Shown here in pieces: positions 24,544-32,809 of a stretch of DNA of 64,000 nt (position 1 is the first letter of the stretch; every line of letters starts with the position of its first letter). Below the pieces are notes generated by a model. The model saw only the letters and a list, made by a program, of their open reading frames with translations. It made no database searches and was not told where the DNA came from. The position numbers and the translations under genes were made by a program. The stretch is from the NCBI RefSeq assembly GCF_018129995.1, contig NZ_JAFCKS010000014.1, positions 20,573 to 84,572 of the forward strand, written 5' to 3'. The stretch comes from Bradyrhizobium sp. SZCCT0153. GTDB lineage: Bacteria; Pseudomonadota; Alphaproteobacteria; Rhizobiales; Xanthobacteraceae.

Positions 24544-25551
24544 ATGGACCGGCATGGCGTTGGAGTGCACCGGGCGGTTGATGATGCGCCCGTCATCGTC
24601 GATGCAAATGCCGATGCGCCTCAAGCGCGTCTCGCAAGACGGCTCCCGCTTGGCCCGGCATTGGGAATGATCGCCGCATTGTCGGCGGTCTCGAATGCGA
24701 GCGCACAGGAGGCCGAGCCGCGATCGTATTCGAATACGCCTGTTGGATTGAATTTCCTGATCTCGGGCTACGTTTACGCTCAAGGCAAGCTCGCGTTCGA
24801 TCCCAGTACCGCGATCGCAGACGCCACGTTCCGCTCAGACACCGGCGTGGCGGCCTATGTTCGGTCCTTTGAACTCGCTGGCCAGTCGGCCAAATTCGAC
24901 GTGATCGTGCCGATATCGTCATTCGCCGCGCATGGGCTCGTAAACGGCGAGCCACGCGAGCGAGAGATGTCCGGCCTGGGCGATCCGCGATTTCGTGTCT
25001 CGGTCAATCTGTTTGGGGCACCCGCGCTCTCGGCGAAGGACTTCGCCAGCTATCACCAGGATCTGATCGTGGGAGTAAGCCTGCAGGTCTCCGCGCCCTT
25101 CGGGCAGTATGACAGCACAAAGCTGCTGAACCTCGGCGGCAATCGCTGGTCGTTCCGGCCCGAGCTCGGGATTTCAAAGGCATGGGGACCATGGACGGTC
25201 GAACTCTCCCCCAGCGTGACCTTCTTCAGCGACAACACCGACTTCTTCGGCGGCAAGACGTTCTCGCAAGCTCCGATCTATGCCGTGCAGGGACATCTCA
25301 TCTATACGTTCCAGTCCGGCATATGGATGGCGCTGGACGGACTGTATTTCGCGGGCGGCCGCACGACCCTCAACGGCGTCAAAAGCGACAACGAGCAGGC
25401 GATCTCGCGAGCCGGCTTGACGGTCGCGTTGCCGATCGATCGACAGAACTCTATCAAGCTCTCTGCCAGTACCGGCATGACCAGTCGCACGGGAAGCGAA
25501 CTGACGGCTGTTGGTATCGCATGGCAGTATCGTTGGGGCGAGGGATATTGA
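24544..25551 (+). CDS. Outer-membrane transporter, MetA-pathway/phenol-degradation type
   Basis: 335 residues. After an unusually long N terminus a signal segment (LGPALGMIAALSAVSNASAQ, to about residue 55) precedes a beta-barrel body with VGLNFLISGYVYAQGKLAFDPS, DPRFRVSVNLFGAP and ending IAWQYRWGEGY. This matches the MetA-pathway outer-membrane family often annotated as transporter. TAGGAT stands nine bases before the ATG, but a later start closer to the signal is possible. It could admit alcohols or aromatic compounds. Convergent with the SoxYZ-like carrier. Confidence 0.8.
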   Translation: MDRHGVGVHRAVDDAPVIVDANADAPQARLARRLPLGPALGMIAALSAVSNASAQEAEPRSYSNTPVGLNFLISGYVYAQGKLAFDPSTAIADATFRSDTGVAAYVRSFELAGQSAKFDVIVPISSFAAHGLVNGEPREREMSGLGDPRFRVSVNLFGAPALSAKDFASYHQDLIVGVSLQVSAPFGQYDSTKLLNLGGNRWSFRPELGISKAWGPWTVELSPSVTFFSDNTDFFGGKTFSQAPIYAVQGHLIYTFQSGIWMALDGLYFAGGRTTLNGVKSDNEQAISRAGLTVALPIDRQNSIKLSASTGMTSRTGSELTAVGIAWQYRWGEGY

Positions 25552-25571
25552 AGGAGGATGATGAACGCCCT

Positions 25572-26396
25572 TCACGTCCCCGGCTTCTCCACATCCCACT
25601 CGTTCCGGAACAAATGCCCATCGGTATCCTTGGCCTCCGCGCGAAAGCGCTTGGCGCCGTTGGAGACGTAGGTGAAGCGCAGATTGGGATCTTCCGAGAT
25701 CGAGATGCCGCCTTCCATCGACAGCACGGGGCTGTCGTCCTGCGTCAGCTTGAGCTGGTTGACGAAGAATGCGGGAATGTAGAGCTGCGTGACCTGGTCC
25801 ATCTGCAGCCCGGAATTGTTGGGATGGCCGATCATGATTTGCGCTTCGCGGATACGGCTCGCCGGTGCGTCGCCGCGCGCAAACTGTCGGTAGCGCATCT
25901 GGCCGAGCCGGTTCCTGGCTTCCTCGATATTCTTTCCCGCCGGCGCCGAGCAGCCGCCGGAGGCCTTCACGTATACTTTCGAGACGTAGAGCTGGCCATC
26001 GCTGAGTTCGGCCACCGCATGCACGTCGGTGTAGTTGTTGACGCGCACGCGCGTCGAAATTTCGCTGACGTTGGCGTCAGGCCCCAGCTCGAACTTCGCC
26101 GCCATCGGCGCGGGGTTGCGGTCGATCACCAGCGTGATCGAACGGATGCGGCGCGCATCGCCAGGCGAGAGCTTGCTGCGCAGGGTCACCGGCACGATCG
26201 CCGCGTCCTCGGCGCGGTACGGCATCTCGATGCCGATGACGTTGTTGCCGTCATTCATCGGACGATTGTTGAAGATGTCCTGCACCAGGCCCGGCCAGGG
26301 ATCGTCAGCCTCTTCGGCCAGCGCCGGCACGGCGAAGCCGATGCCGAGGAGGAGGGCGATCAGGGGCAGGCGACGTGTGCATCCGGTCATGGTCAT
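25572..26396 (-). CDS. Quinoprotein dehydrogenase-associated SoxYZ-like carrier
   Basis: 274-residue exported protein fusing a SoxY-like and a SoxZ-like domain, a family found only beside PQQ dehydrogenases. Signal peptide RRLPLIALLLGIGFAVPALA. The SoxY half carries the cysteine segment KASGGCSAPAGK near its end; the SoxZ half includes IMIGHPNNSGLQMDQVTQ and ends near residue 274. Start is placed at the ATG at 26396; one six bases later is equally possible. It follows the metallohydrolase gene by 47 bp. Presumed carrier of a covalently bound intermediate in quinoprotein function; the chemistry is unknown. Confidence 0.9.
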   Translation of the reverse strand: MTMTGCTRRLPLIALLLGIGFAVPALAEEADDPWPGLVQDIFNNRPMNDGNNVIGIEMPYRAEDAAIVPVTLRSKLSPGDARRIRSITLVIDRNPAPMAAKFELGPDANVSEISTRVRVNNYTDVHAVAELSDGQLYVSKVYVKASGGCSAPAGKNIEEARNRLGQMRYRQFARGDAPASRIREAQIMIGHPNNSGLQMDQVTQLYIPAFFVNQLKLTQDDSPVLSMEGGISISEDPNLRFTYVSNGAKRFRAEAKDTDGHLFRNEWDVEKPGT

Positions 26397-26443
26397 GGTC
26401 CCGCGCGGACGAAGCAGTCTTCGAACATAGCGTAGCGCGCCTG

Positions 26444-27370
26444 CTACTCCCATTCAATTTCCGAGAATGCTGCGGTTGCGTTGCGGGCGTTGTAGTCGTC
26501 GAACAGCTGCCATTGCGACCGTTCCGACGCGGCCGCCTTGTCAGCTGCGGTCCGCAGCGTTTCGCCCTTCCTGTTCGAGGCCCGGACGTCCGCCAGCAGC
26601 GCCATCAGATAACGCCGTTCATCGGTCAGCGCTGCAGGCCATTCGCTCACGGGCCCGTGACCTGGAACGACGCGCTGCGCCGGAATGGTCTCGAGTTCCC
26701 TGAGGGTGCCGAGCCAGCCGCGGATGCTGCCGTCCATCACCGGAATGTGGCGGAGGAAGACGAGGTCGCCGGCAAACAATGTTCTGCTCGTCTCGTCGAA
26801 CACGGTCAGGTCATTGTCGCTGTGTCCCGCCGGCCAGGCCCGCAAGGTGAGTCGGCGCGAACCGAGGTCGAGCGTCAGCGTGTCCTGCACGAGCAGGGTG
26901 GGCGGCACGATCCTCACAGGTGAGATCAATTCGTCGCCCATGATGCGTCTGAAATTATCGAGATAATAGGGACCGCGCGTCGCTAGCGCCTGCGGCAGCC
27001 TGCTATGGCCGACGAAGCGCGTGTCCCCGGTGGCGAAGGCCGCGTTGCCGAAGACATGGTCGGGATGACCGTGGGTGTTGATGACGTAGCGGATCGGCTT
27101 GCTGGTGCGGGCCCGCACAGCCGCGAGCAGCGCCTCGCCCTCGCGAAGGCTGCCGCCGGTATCGATGACGGCCACCGCATCCGCGCCGACAATGAAACCG
27201 ACATTGGCGATGTCGCCCTCGTTCTCGCGCGTCATCAGGGCGATGGCCCCGGAGTGTACGAAGATTCCGGGCGCGACTTCGCTCACAGGCAATTCGGCCG
27301 CTTCAGTGCGTGCTAGCGTCACTGTCCCCAGCAGGGACAAGGCTGCGATCATTGGCGCGATGCGAGACAC
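26444..27370 (-). CDS. Quinoprotein relay system zinc metallohydrolase
   Basis: 308-residue exported metallo-beta-lactamase-fold protein (SoxH-related). Signal peptide to about residue 24. Zinc motif H100-G-H102-P-D104-H105, with later ligands in AWPAGHSDND and VVPGHGPVSEW. Starts at GTG with GAGGCGGAAAA ahead. It is divergent from the XoxJ gene and followed by the SoxYZ-like carrier, the standard pairing. It may hydrolyse a group bound to the carrier, by analogy with SoxH. Confidence 0.9.
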   Translation of the reverse strand: MSRIAPMIAALSLLGTVTLARTEAAELPVSEVAPGIFVHSGAIALMTRENEGDIANVGFIVGADAVAVIDTGGSLREGEALLAAVRARTSKPIRYVINTHGHPDHVFGNAAFATGDTRFVGHSRLPQALATRGPYYLDNFRRIMGDELISPVRIVPPTLLVQDTLTLDLGSRRLTLRAWPAGHSDNDLTVFDETSRTLFAGDLVFLRHIPVMDGSIRGWLGTLRELETIPAQRVVPGHGPVSEWPAALTDERRYLMALLADVRASNRKGETLRTAADKAAASERSQWQLFDDYNARNATAAFSEIEWE

Positions 27371-27497
27371 TTTTCCGCCTCAGTTCAAAGAGTTTGCCGT
27401 ATTGCACTGCAGCAAAGCAAAGCCAGCACGAAGTTGGCAAACATGGCGCGTCGTGCGTTGCATGGATAACATTCAATCAAAACGAGGAGGAAGCGCG

Positions 27498-28379
27498 ATG
27501 ACGGAGGCCGGACGACATCGTCGCTGGTTGTTTTCACTGAGTATCCTGGTTGCTTCCTGCGCGTTCGGCGACGTCGCCGTCGCGCAGACCAGCGAAACCG
27601 GCGACCTTTCTTTCGAACTGGTCGATCCCAAGGTGCTGCGCGTCTGCGCCGATCCGCGCAACCTGCCGTTCTCGAACGAGAAGGGCGAGGGATTCGAGAA
27701 CAAGCTTGCGGAACTGTTCGCGGACAAGCTCCAGAAGAAGCTCGACTATGTCTTCTTCCCGCAGGCGACGGGCTTCGTGCGAATGACGCTGGGCGCGCAT
27801 CGCTGCGACGTGATCATGGGCTTTCCGCAAGGCGATGACATCGTGCAGGGTACCAATCCCTATTACCGCACGACCTATGCGCTGGTCGCGAAATCCGGCA
27901 GCGGACTCGAGGATGTCGACAAGCTCGAAGATCCGAGACTGAAGGGCAAGCATGTCGGCATCGTCGCGGGCACGCCGCCCGCAACCAACATGGCGATTGC
28001 CGGCCTGATGGCTGATGCAAAACCCTATCCGCTGATGATCGACACCCGCTACGACAATTCGGCGCAGGCGATGATCGACGATCTCACGGCCGGCAAGATC
28101 GACGCCGGTGTGCTGTGGGGACCGATGGCGGGATTCTATGCCAAGAAGGCCGGCTCGCTGCACGTCACGCCGCTGGTGAAGGAGACCACCGGGCCGAAGC
28201 TGGTCTATCGCATCGGCATGGGCGTGCGTCCCGCCGACCAGAACTGGAAGCGGCAGCTCAACAAGCTGATCCAGGAGAACCAGGGCGAGATCAACAAGAT
28301 CCTGCTCGACTTCGGAGTCCCGCTGCTCGACGAGAGCGATCGGCCGCTCGGCGCGGAGACGGCCAAGAAGACGCCATGA
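27498..28379 (+). CDS. xoxJ: XoxJ-type quinoprotein-associated binding protein
   Basis: 293-residue periplasmic binding-protein fold of the MoxJ/XoxJ family, with a signal peptide (SLSILVASCAFGDVAVAQ). Family segments: LRVCADPRNLPFSNEKGEGFENKLAELFA, ATGFVRMTLGAHRCDVIMGFP and GVRPADQNWKRQLNKLI. Structural work on XoxJ suggests interaction with the apo-dehydrogenase rather than solute import. GAGGAGGAAGCG fixes the start at 27498; the frame is open for 133 codons upstream but without signal. Overlaps the next gene by ATGA. Confidence 0.92.
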   Translation: MTEAGRHRRWLFSLSILVASCAFGDVAVAQTSETGDLSFELVDPKVLRVCADPRNLPFSNEKGEGFENKLAELFADKLQKKLDYVFFPQATGFVRMTLGAHRCDVIMGFPQGDDIVQGTNPYYRTTYALVAKSGSGLEDVDKLEDPRLKGKHVGIVAGTPPATNMAIAGLMADAKPYPLMIDTRYDNSAQAMIDDLTAGKIDAGVLWGPMAGFYAKKAGSLHVTPLVKETTGPKLVYRIGMGVRPADQNWKRQLNKLIQENQGEINKILLDFGVPLLDESDRPLGAETAKKTP

Positions 28380-28978
28380 GGCGACAGCTTGCCGCTGCGC
28401 TGGTTGCCGCCGTCCTGGCGGCGCCCGGCTTTGCGCAGCAGCACTTTGCGCAGCAGCACGTGGCGCAGCAGAGTTTGGCGCAGCAGCAGGAGCCGTTCGA
28501 GCCCGAGGGTTATCGCGCCGACAATTACCGCGCGCCGGTGCCGGCGACGCTGGAGCGTGCGCGGGTGCTGTCGACGTCGGAAGCCGAGGCGATCTGGCGC
28601 GCCAAGAGCGGCGCCTTCGTCGACGTGCTGCCGCGTCCGCCGAAGCCGAAGAACCTTCCTGCGGGGACCGTCTGGCGCGATGCACCGCGCAAGAACATCC
28701 CGGACAGCATCTGGCTGCCCGACACCGGCTACGGCACGCTGCCGCCCGCCATGGACGACTATTTCCAGCGCGGCCTCGCACGCGCCTCGCGCGGCGACAA
28801 GGCCGCGCTGCTCGTGATCTATTGCCTGGCCGACTGCTGGATGTCCTGGAATGCCGCCAAGCGCGCGTTGGCGTACGGCTATTCCAACGTCGCCTGGTAC
28901 CCCGACGGCACCGACGGCTGGGAACGCGCCAAGCTTCCGACCGACGAGGCGCAGCCGGAGCCGCGGCCGGAGCAGTAG
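28376..28978 (+). CDS. PQQ-dependent catabolism-associated CxxCW-type protein
   Basis: 200-residue exported protein, rhodanese-like, of the family found with PQQ alcohol dehydrogenases. Seen: signal peptide (LAAALVAAVLAAPGFA); four pentads FAQQH, FAQQH, VAQQS and LAQQQ at the mature N terminus; segments IWLPDTGYGTLPP; and the key motif YCLADCWMSWNAAKRALAYGY. Here three residues separate the two cysteines before the Trp. Translation is coupled to xoxJ by ATGA. A thiol or sulfur-transfer role alongside the SoxYZ-like carrier is a reasonable guess. Confidence 0.9.
   Translation: MRRQLAAALVAAVLAAPGFAQQHFAQQHVAQQSLAQQQEPFEPEGYRADNYRAPVPATLERARVLSTSEAEAIWRAKSGAFVDVLPRPPKPKNLPAGTVWRDAPRKNIPDSIWLPDTGYGTLPPAMDDYFQRGLARASRGDKAALLVIYCLADCWMSWNAAKRALAYGYSNVAWYPDGTDGWERAKLPTDEAQPEPRPEQ
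28430..28489 (+). repeat. Four in-frame 15-bp tandem repeats
   Basis: Units begin at 28430, 28445, 28460 and 28475; the first two are identical (TTTGCGCAGCAGCAC), the last two diverged. Each encodes xAQQx at the mature N terminus of the CxxxCW protein. Confidence 0.85.
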
Positions 28979-29010
28979 TCGACCTAAATCGCGTGCTGTA
29001 GCGGTGGCCT

Positions 29011-29121
29011 CGTGGTTCGAGACGACCGCTTCGCGGTCTCCTCACGATGACGATTCAACATCTCACGACGAAGCCAGACCTCATGCTGAGGAACCCGCCA
29101 AAGCGGGCGTCTCGAAGGATG
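29011..29121. repeat. Pair of REP-like palindromic elements
   Basis: An inverted copy (29011-29052) and a direct copy (29079-29121, starting CCTCATGCTGAGGAACCCGC) share the GCGTCTCGAA or GTCGTCTCGAA core with the pair at 20219-20329. They fill the gap between convergent genes. Confidence 0.75.
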
Positions 29122-29138
29122 GCCGCAAAGACCCCGGC

Positions 29139-29438
29139 CTACTGCTTCTGCAGCTTCGTCAGCGTGCCCGTACCGCTCGTGTCGGTCGCAGAGTAGCTCA
29201 CCCTGTCGCCGGCATGCACGGCATCGAGCATCGCGGCGTCCTTGGCCTTGTACTCTTGGAGCGTGCCGGCACCGCCTGCGCTGCCTCCGACCGTGCCCTT
29301 CTGGGTCTGCTGGATCGAGATCGTGCTGTTGAGCCGATCGATCCTGGTGACCATTCCGGTCATGTCGTCGGCGAAAGCGCTGGTGGCGAGCATGCCGACG
29401 ACTGCCGCGCCCGCGAGGATGAATCTAGTGGTTCCCAT
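29139..29438 (-). CDS. Small exported protein, DUF1344/CusF-like
   Basis: 99 residues: signal peptide (GTTRFILAGAAVVGMLATSAFA), then DDMTGMVTRIDRLNSTISI, the start pattern of small OB-fold exported proteins in rhizobia, a Gly/Ser-rich middle and a VSYSATDTSGTGTLTKLQKQ end. GGGAGG precedes the ATG. Function unknown; metal binding is conceivable but no Met/His cluster is visible. Confidence 0.7.
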   Translation of the reverse strand: MGTTRFILAGAAVVGMLATSAFADDMTGMVTRIDRLNSTISIQQTQKGTVGGSAGGAGTLQEYKAKDAAMLDAVHAGDRVSYSATDTSGTGTLTKLQKQ

Positions 29439-29573
29439 CGAGGCCTCCCGATGCCTTGGATTACCATCGACAAGACATCCTAGATCGATTTGGTTCCGGC
29501 AGATAGCGTGGCAATAGGTTAACGATCGCCCGCGGCCGCGGGAACCCTCCGTAAGCGGTCAGTGAGGCTGACG

Positions 29574-30188
29574 CTATTCCATCTCCTGCTGGATCAGGCG
29601 CCCGAGGGCAAACAGCCGCTGGTCGATCGTGGTGGGAACCTCGCAGACGAACCGCACCACCTTGTGGCGGTCCTCGAAGATGCGGGTCTTCCAGATCAGC
29701 TCGTTGCTGAGCGCGTCGACCTTGGCGTCGTCGCGCGGCGTTGCGCCCTGGAGCGCCTGGAGCTGAACCGACTCCTCGCGGATATTGTCGGCCGCCTCGC
29801 GCTGCTTGCGGCTGACGCGTTCGAGCCCGATCATCACCTGGGAGCGCTGGGCGTTCAGCGTATCGAACAGGCCGGCGAACAGCAGTTTCGCATTCGCGGC
29901 CTTGTCGGCGCCGGAGCCCGCCAGGAATTCCTTCACTGACTTCTCGGCCTCGTCCAGCGGCGTCTTGCGCGCCGACAGCTTCGAGACCAGCGCGCTGACC
30001 TTGGTGTCGTCCTTCCACTTGTTCTGGACGTCGTCGAGCGCCGGGCCGGCCCAGACGGCCGCGAGCGAAATCTCCGGTACTTTTGCCTGTGTGCACGGCC
30101 AGTTTGGATAGCGCGGATCGGCCGCGCGTGCGGCCGTGCCCGACAGCGCGAGCGCGAGAACCGCCATCGCCAAGATCCGAACCGTCAT
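29574..30188 (-). CDS. Conserved exported protein of the Ped/Lut ABC operon
   Basis: 204 residues with a Sec signal (ILAMAVLALALSGTAARA). Mature protein starts DPRYPNWPCTQAKVPEISLAAVWAGP and continues mostly helical, ending DQRLFALGRLIQQEME. Cysteines in WPCTQ and RFVCEV. Its start overlaps the permease stop by ATGA, so it is the last gene of the operon. No enzyme motif seen. It probably acts with the transporter in the periplasm. Confidence 0.85.
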   Translation of the reverse strand: MTVRILAMAVLALALSGTAARAADPRYPNWPCTQAKVPEISLAAVWAGPALDDVQNKWKDDTKVSALVSKLSARKTPLDEAEKSVKEFLAGSGADKAANAKLLFAGLFDTLNAQRSQVMIGLERVSRKQREAADNIREESVQLQALQGATPRDDAKVDALSNELIWKTRIFEDRHKVVRFVCEVPTTIDQRLFALGRLIQQEME

Positions 30189-31033
30189 CCTTCGCCTCCC
30201 GCAGGGCCCCGTCGCGCCAGCCCGCGCGAGGGATCATAGGCCAGAATAGCGCCGATCATGAAGACGATTGTGCACGTCGCGACCACCGCCAGCGAGATCC
30301 AGTTGACCTGTCCGTACAGTGCGAAACGTATCAGTTCGACCGCATGGGTGAACGGATTGGCCTCGCAGAGATAATAGAGATAGGGGCTGCCCTCCTGCAC
30401 CCGCCACAGCGGGTAGAGCGCGGAGGATGCGAAGAACATCGGGAAAATCACGAAGTTCATGACGCCGGCAAAATTCTCCAGCTGCTTGATGCCGGAGGAG
30501 ATCAGCATGCCGAGCGAACCAAGCATCAGCCCGGACAGGATCAACGCCGGGAGCACGGTGAGATAACCCGATGGCGGTGGGGTGATGTCCCAGAACCAGG
30601 CGATCAAGAGGAACGCATAGACCTGGAGCAGCGACACCGCCGTGCCCGCGAGCAGCTTGCAGAACAAGAGGAAGCCGCGCGGCAGCGGGCTCACCAGCAG
30701 CGTGCGCATGTTGCCCATCTCGCGGTCATAGACCATCGACAGCGAGGATTGCATGCCGTTGAAGAGCTGGATCATCGCCATCAACCCGGGCGCGATATAG
30801 ACTTCGTAGAGGATATAGGTCTCGTAGGGCGGGATGATGGAGATGCCGAGCACCTGGCGGAAGCCGGCGGCGAAGATGAACAGCCACACCAGCGGCCGCA
30901 CCAGCGCGGAGACGAAGCGCTCGCGCTGATGCAGGAAGCGCAGCCCCTCGCGCCAGACGATGCCGGTGAGGCAGGTCATGTACTCGGACGTCGAGAATCC
31001 GCGTGGGGCCTCGCGCGTGGTGATGCTGCTCAT
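30185..31033 (-). CDS. lutF: ABC-2 type permease, PedC/LutF family
   Basis: 282-residue membrane subunit with six hydrophobic segments, of the permease family tied to PQQ alcohol dehydrogenase systems. The homologous Lut (Methylobacterium) and Ped (Pseudomonas) transporters are linked to lanthanide uptake. It overlaps the ATPase gene by ATGA at its start and the exported-protein gene by ATGA at its end. Although ABC-2 folds are usually exporters, genetics in other species supports import for this family. The symbol follows that homology and is not proven here. Confidence 0.88.
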   Translation of the reverse strand: MSSITTREAPRGFSTSEYMTCLTGIVWREGLRFLHQRERFVSALVRPLVWLFIFAAGFRQVLGISIIPPYETYILYEVYIAPGLMAMIQLFNGMQSSLSMVYDREMGNMRTLLVSPLPRGFLLFCKLLAGTAVSLLQVYAFLLIAWFWDITPPPSGYLTVLPALILSGLMLGSLGMLISSGIKQLENFAGVMNFVIFPMFFASSALYPLWRVQEGSPYLYYLCEANPFTHAVELIRFALYGQVNWISLAVVATCTIVFMIGAILAYDPSRGLARRGPAGGEG

Positions 31034-31836
31034 CCGCCGCCTCCCGGCATCGTCTGCGCGCCTGTCAGGCGCATGAAGGCGGTGTTGACGTCCTGCGCGC
31101 CGGCTTCCGTGATGACCCGGCTCATCGGCCCCTGCGCCAGCACCTTGCCCTGGTGCAGCACCACGAGATCGTCGCCCGGCATGATCTCGTCGAACAGATG
31201 CGTGGCCCAGAGCACGCCGATGCCTTGCTCGGTCACGAGCTGGCGGACATGGCTGATGATGTCGGCGCGCGCCTTGACGTCGAGGCCGACGGTCGGCTCG
31301 TCCAGCAACAGCAGTTGCGGCCGGTGCAGCAGCGCCCGCGCGATCTCCAGCCGCCGCATCTGTCCGCCGGAGAGATCGCGCACCTTGCTGCCGGCGCGCT
31401 CGGTCAGCCCGATGCGCCCGAGCAACTCGGCGCTGCGCGCGGCGGCGTCGCGGCGGCTGATGCCATGGAGGGCGGCGTGATAGAGCAGGTTCTGCGTCAG
31501 CGACAGATCGAGATCGAGCGTGCGCGGCTGGAACACGACACCGAGCAGCCGCAGCGCCTCGCCGGGGCTTTTGCCGACGTCATGACCGAAAATGCCGACC
31601 CGGCCGGACTGGATGCCGAACAGCCGCGTGATCAGTGAGAACAACGTGCTCTTGCCCGCGCCGTTGAGGCCGAGCAGCGCGGTGAAGCTCGCGGGCTGCA
31701 CGTTGAAGGAGACGTCCAGCAGCGCGCGCCGCGGGCCATAGGAATGGCTGACGCCGTCGATCGACAGCGCCGGCACCGCGGCCGGATCGGGCCTCTGCGT
31801 CTCGCGTTGGTCGGCGATGGGGGCGGGGCTGGTCAT
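31030..31836 (-). CDS. lutE: ABC transporter ATPase, PQQ alcohol dehydrogenase/Lut system
   Basis: 268 residues. Walker A GLNGAGKST, signature LSGGQMRRLEIARA, Walker B LLLLDEPTVGLD and switch His in WATHLFDE. The start at 31836 (MTSPAPIADQ) overlaps the stop of the beta-propeller gene by ATGA; the longer frame upstream is antisense-free noise within the propeller gene. Energises the permease encoded immediately downstream. Confidence 0.92.
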   Translation of the reverse strand: MTSPAPIADQRETQRPDPAAVPALSIDGVSHSYGPRRALLDVSFNVQPASFTALLGLNGAGKSTLFSLITRLFGIQSGRVGIFGHDVGKSPGEALRLLGVVFQPRTLDLDLSLTQNLLYHAALHGISRRDAAARSAELLGRIGLTERAGSKVRDLSGGQMRRLEIARALLHRPQLLLLDEPTVGLDVKARADIISHVRQLVTEQGIGVLWATHLFDEIMPGDDLVVLHQGKVLAQGPMSRVITEAGAQDVNTAFMRLTGAQTMPGGGG

Positions 31837-32801
31837 GGCGCGATCGTGATGCCCCAGGGCAGCTCGCCCACCTGAATGGTCTTGATCACTTTTTGCGCGG
31901 CGACGTCGATGACGGAGACATCGTTCGACACGCCGTTGGTGGTGAGCAGGTATTTCTCGTCCGGCGTGAACGCCATGTGCCAGACCCGTTGTCCGACCAG
32001 CAGATATTTCATCACCTTGCGGGTGGCCGTGTCGACCACGGCGATGCGGTTGGCGGGGCCGAGCGCGATGAAGGCGGTCTTGTCGTCCCGGGTCATGCCG
32101 ATGCCGACCGGCTGGATCGCTTCTTTCCTCAGGCCCGGAATCTCGAAATTGACCTTGCCGATCACCTCGTGCTTTCCGGGGTCGATGATCGACACCGTGC
32201 CGCCGATCTCGGAGGAGATCCACAATTCCGACGCGTCGTGCTTGAACTCGGCAAAGCGCGGCCGCGCGTCGACCAGCACGTTGGCGACGATCTGGCGCGA
32301 GCTGGTGTCGATGAAGTGCGCCATGTTGGTCGTCTCGGACGTGTTGATCAGCGTCTTGCCGTCCGGACTGATGGTCATGCCCTCGGGCTCGACGCCGACC
32401 TGGATGTCGCCGAGCCGGGCGCGCTTCTCGAGATCGATCACGGTCACCGTGTTGTCGTTCTCGTTGGCGACGTAAAGGATCTTTCCGGCGGCATCCTGAG
32501 CGAACAATTCCGGGTCGGGCCCGGAAGGCAAACTGTCCACCACGGTTTGCGACTTGGCGTCGATCATCTGGATGGTGTCGTCGTCGCCGACTGCGACCAT
32601 CACGAACTTGCCGTCGCGCGTGAAATCGATGCCGCGGGGGCGTTGGCCGACCTTGATGGTCTTGGTTACGGTCCAGCTCTCGGTGTCGATCACCGACACC
32701 GTGTTGCTCTTCTCGTTCGAGACATAGGCGATGAACGCATGCGCCGGCGCGGCTGTCAGCGCCAGCCCGGAAAGAAGCCCAACGCGCCACATGCGCGACA
32801 T
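31833..32801 (-). CDS. PQQ-catabolism-associated YVTN beta-propeller protein
   Basis: 322-residue exported seven-bladed-propeller-type protein: signal peptide (MWRVGLLSGLALTAAPAHA) followed by repeats such as IAYVSNEKSNTVSVIDTESW, LYVANENDNTVTVIDLEKRA and LWISSEIGGTVSIIDPGKHE. The start at 32801 is set by AAGGATACGG, eight bases after the binding-protein stop. Member of the propeller family that accompanies the Ped/Lut ABC genes; probable periplasmic binding or scaffold component. Confidence 0.92.
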   Translation of the reverse strand: MSRMWRVGLLSGLALTAAPAHAFIAYVSNEKSNTVSVIDTESWTVTKTIKVGQRPRGIDFTRDGKFVMVAVGDDDTIQMIDAKSQTVVDSLPSGPDPELFAQDAAGKILYVANENDNTVTVIDLEKRARLGDIQVGVEPEGMTISPDGKTLINTSETTNMAHFIDTSSRQIVANVLVDARPRFAEFKHDASELWISSEIGGTVSIIDPGKHEVIGKVNFEIPGLRKEAIQPVGIGMTRDDKTAFIALGPANRIAVVDTATRKVMKYLLVGQRVWHMAFTPDEKYLLTTNGVSNDVSVIDVAAQKVIKTIQVGELPWGITIAP

Positions 32802-32809
32802 CCGTATCC

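Noticed and set aside
29011..29121. Insertion-sequence remnant
   Set aside because: Short palindromic elements without transposase or target duplications; they match the REP-like pair at 20219-20329.
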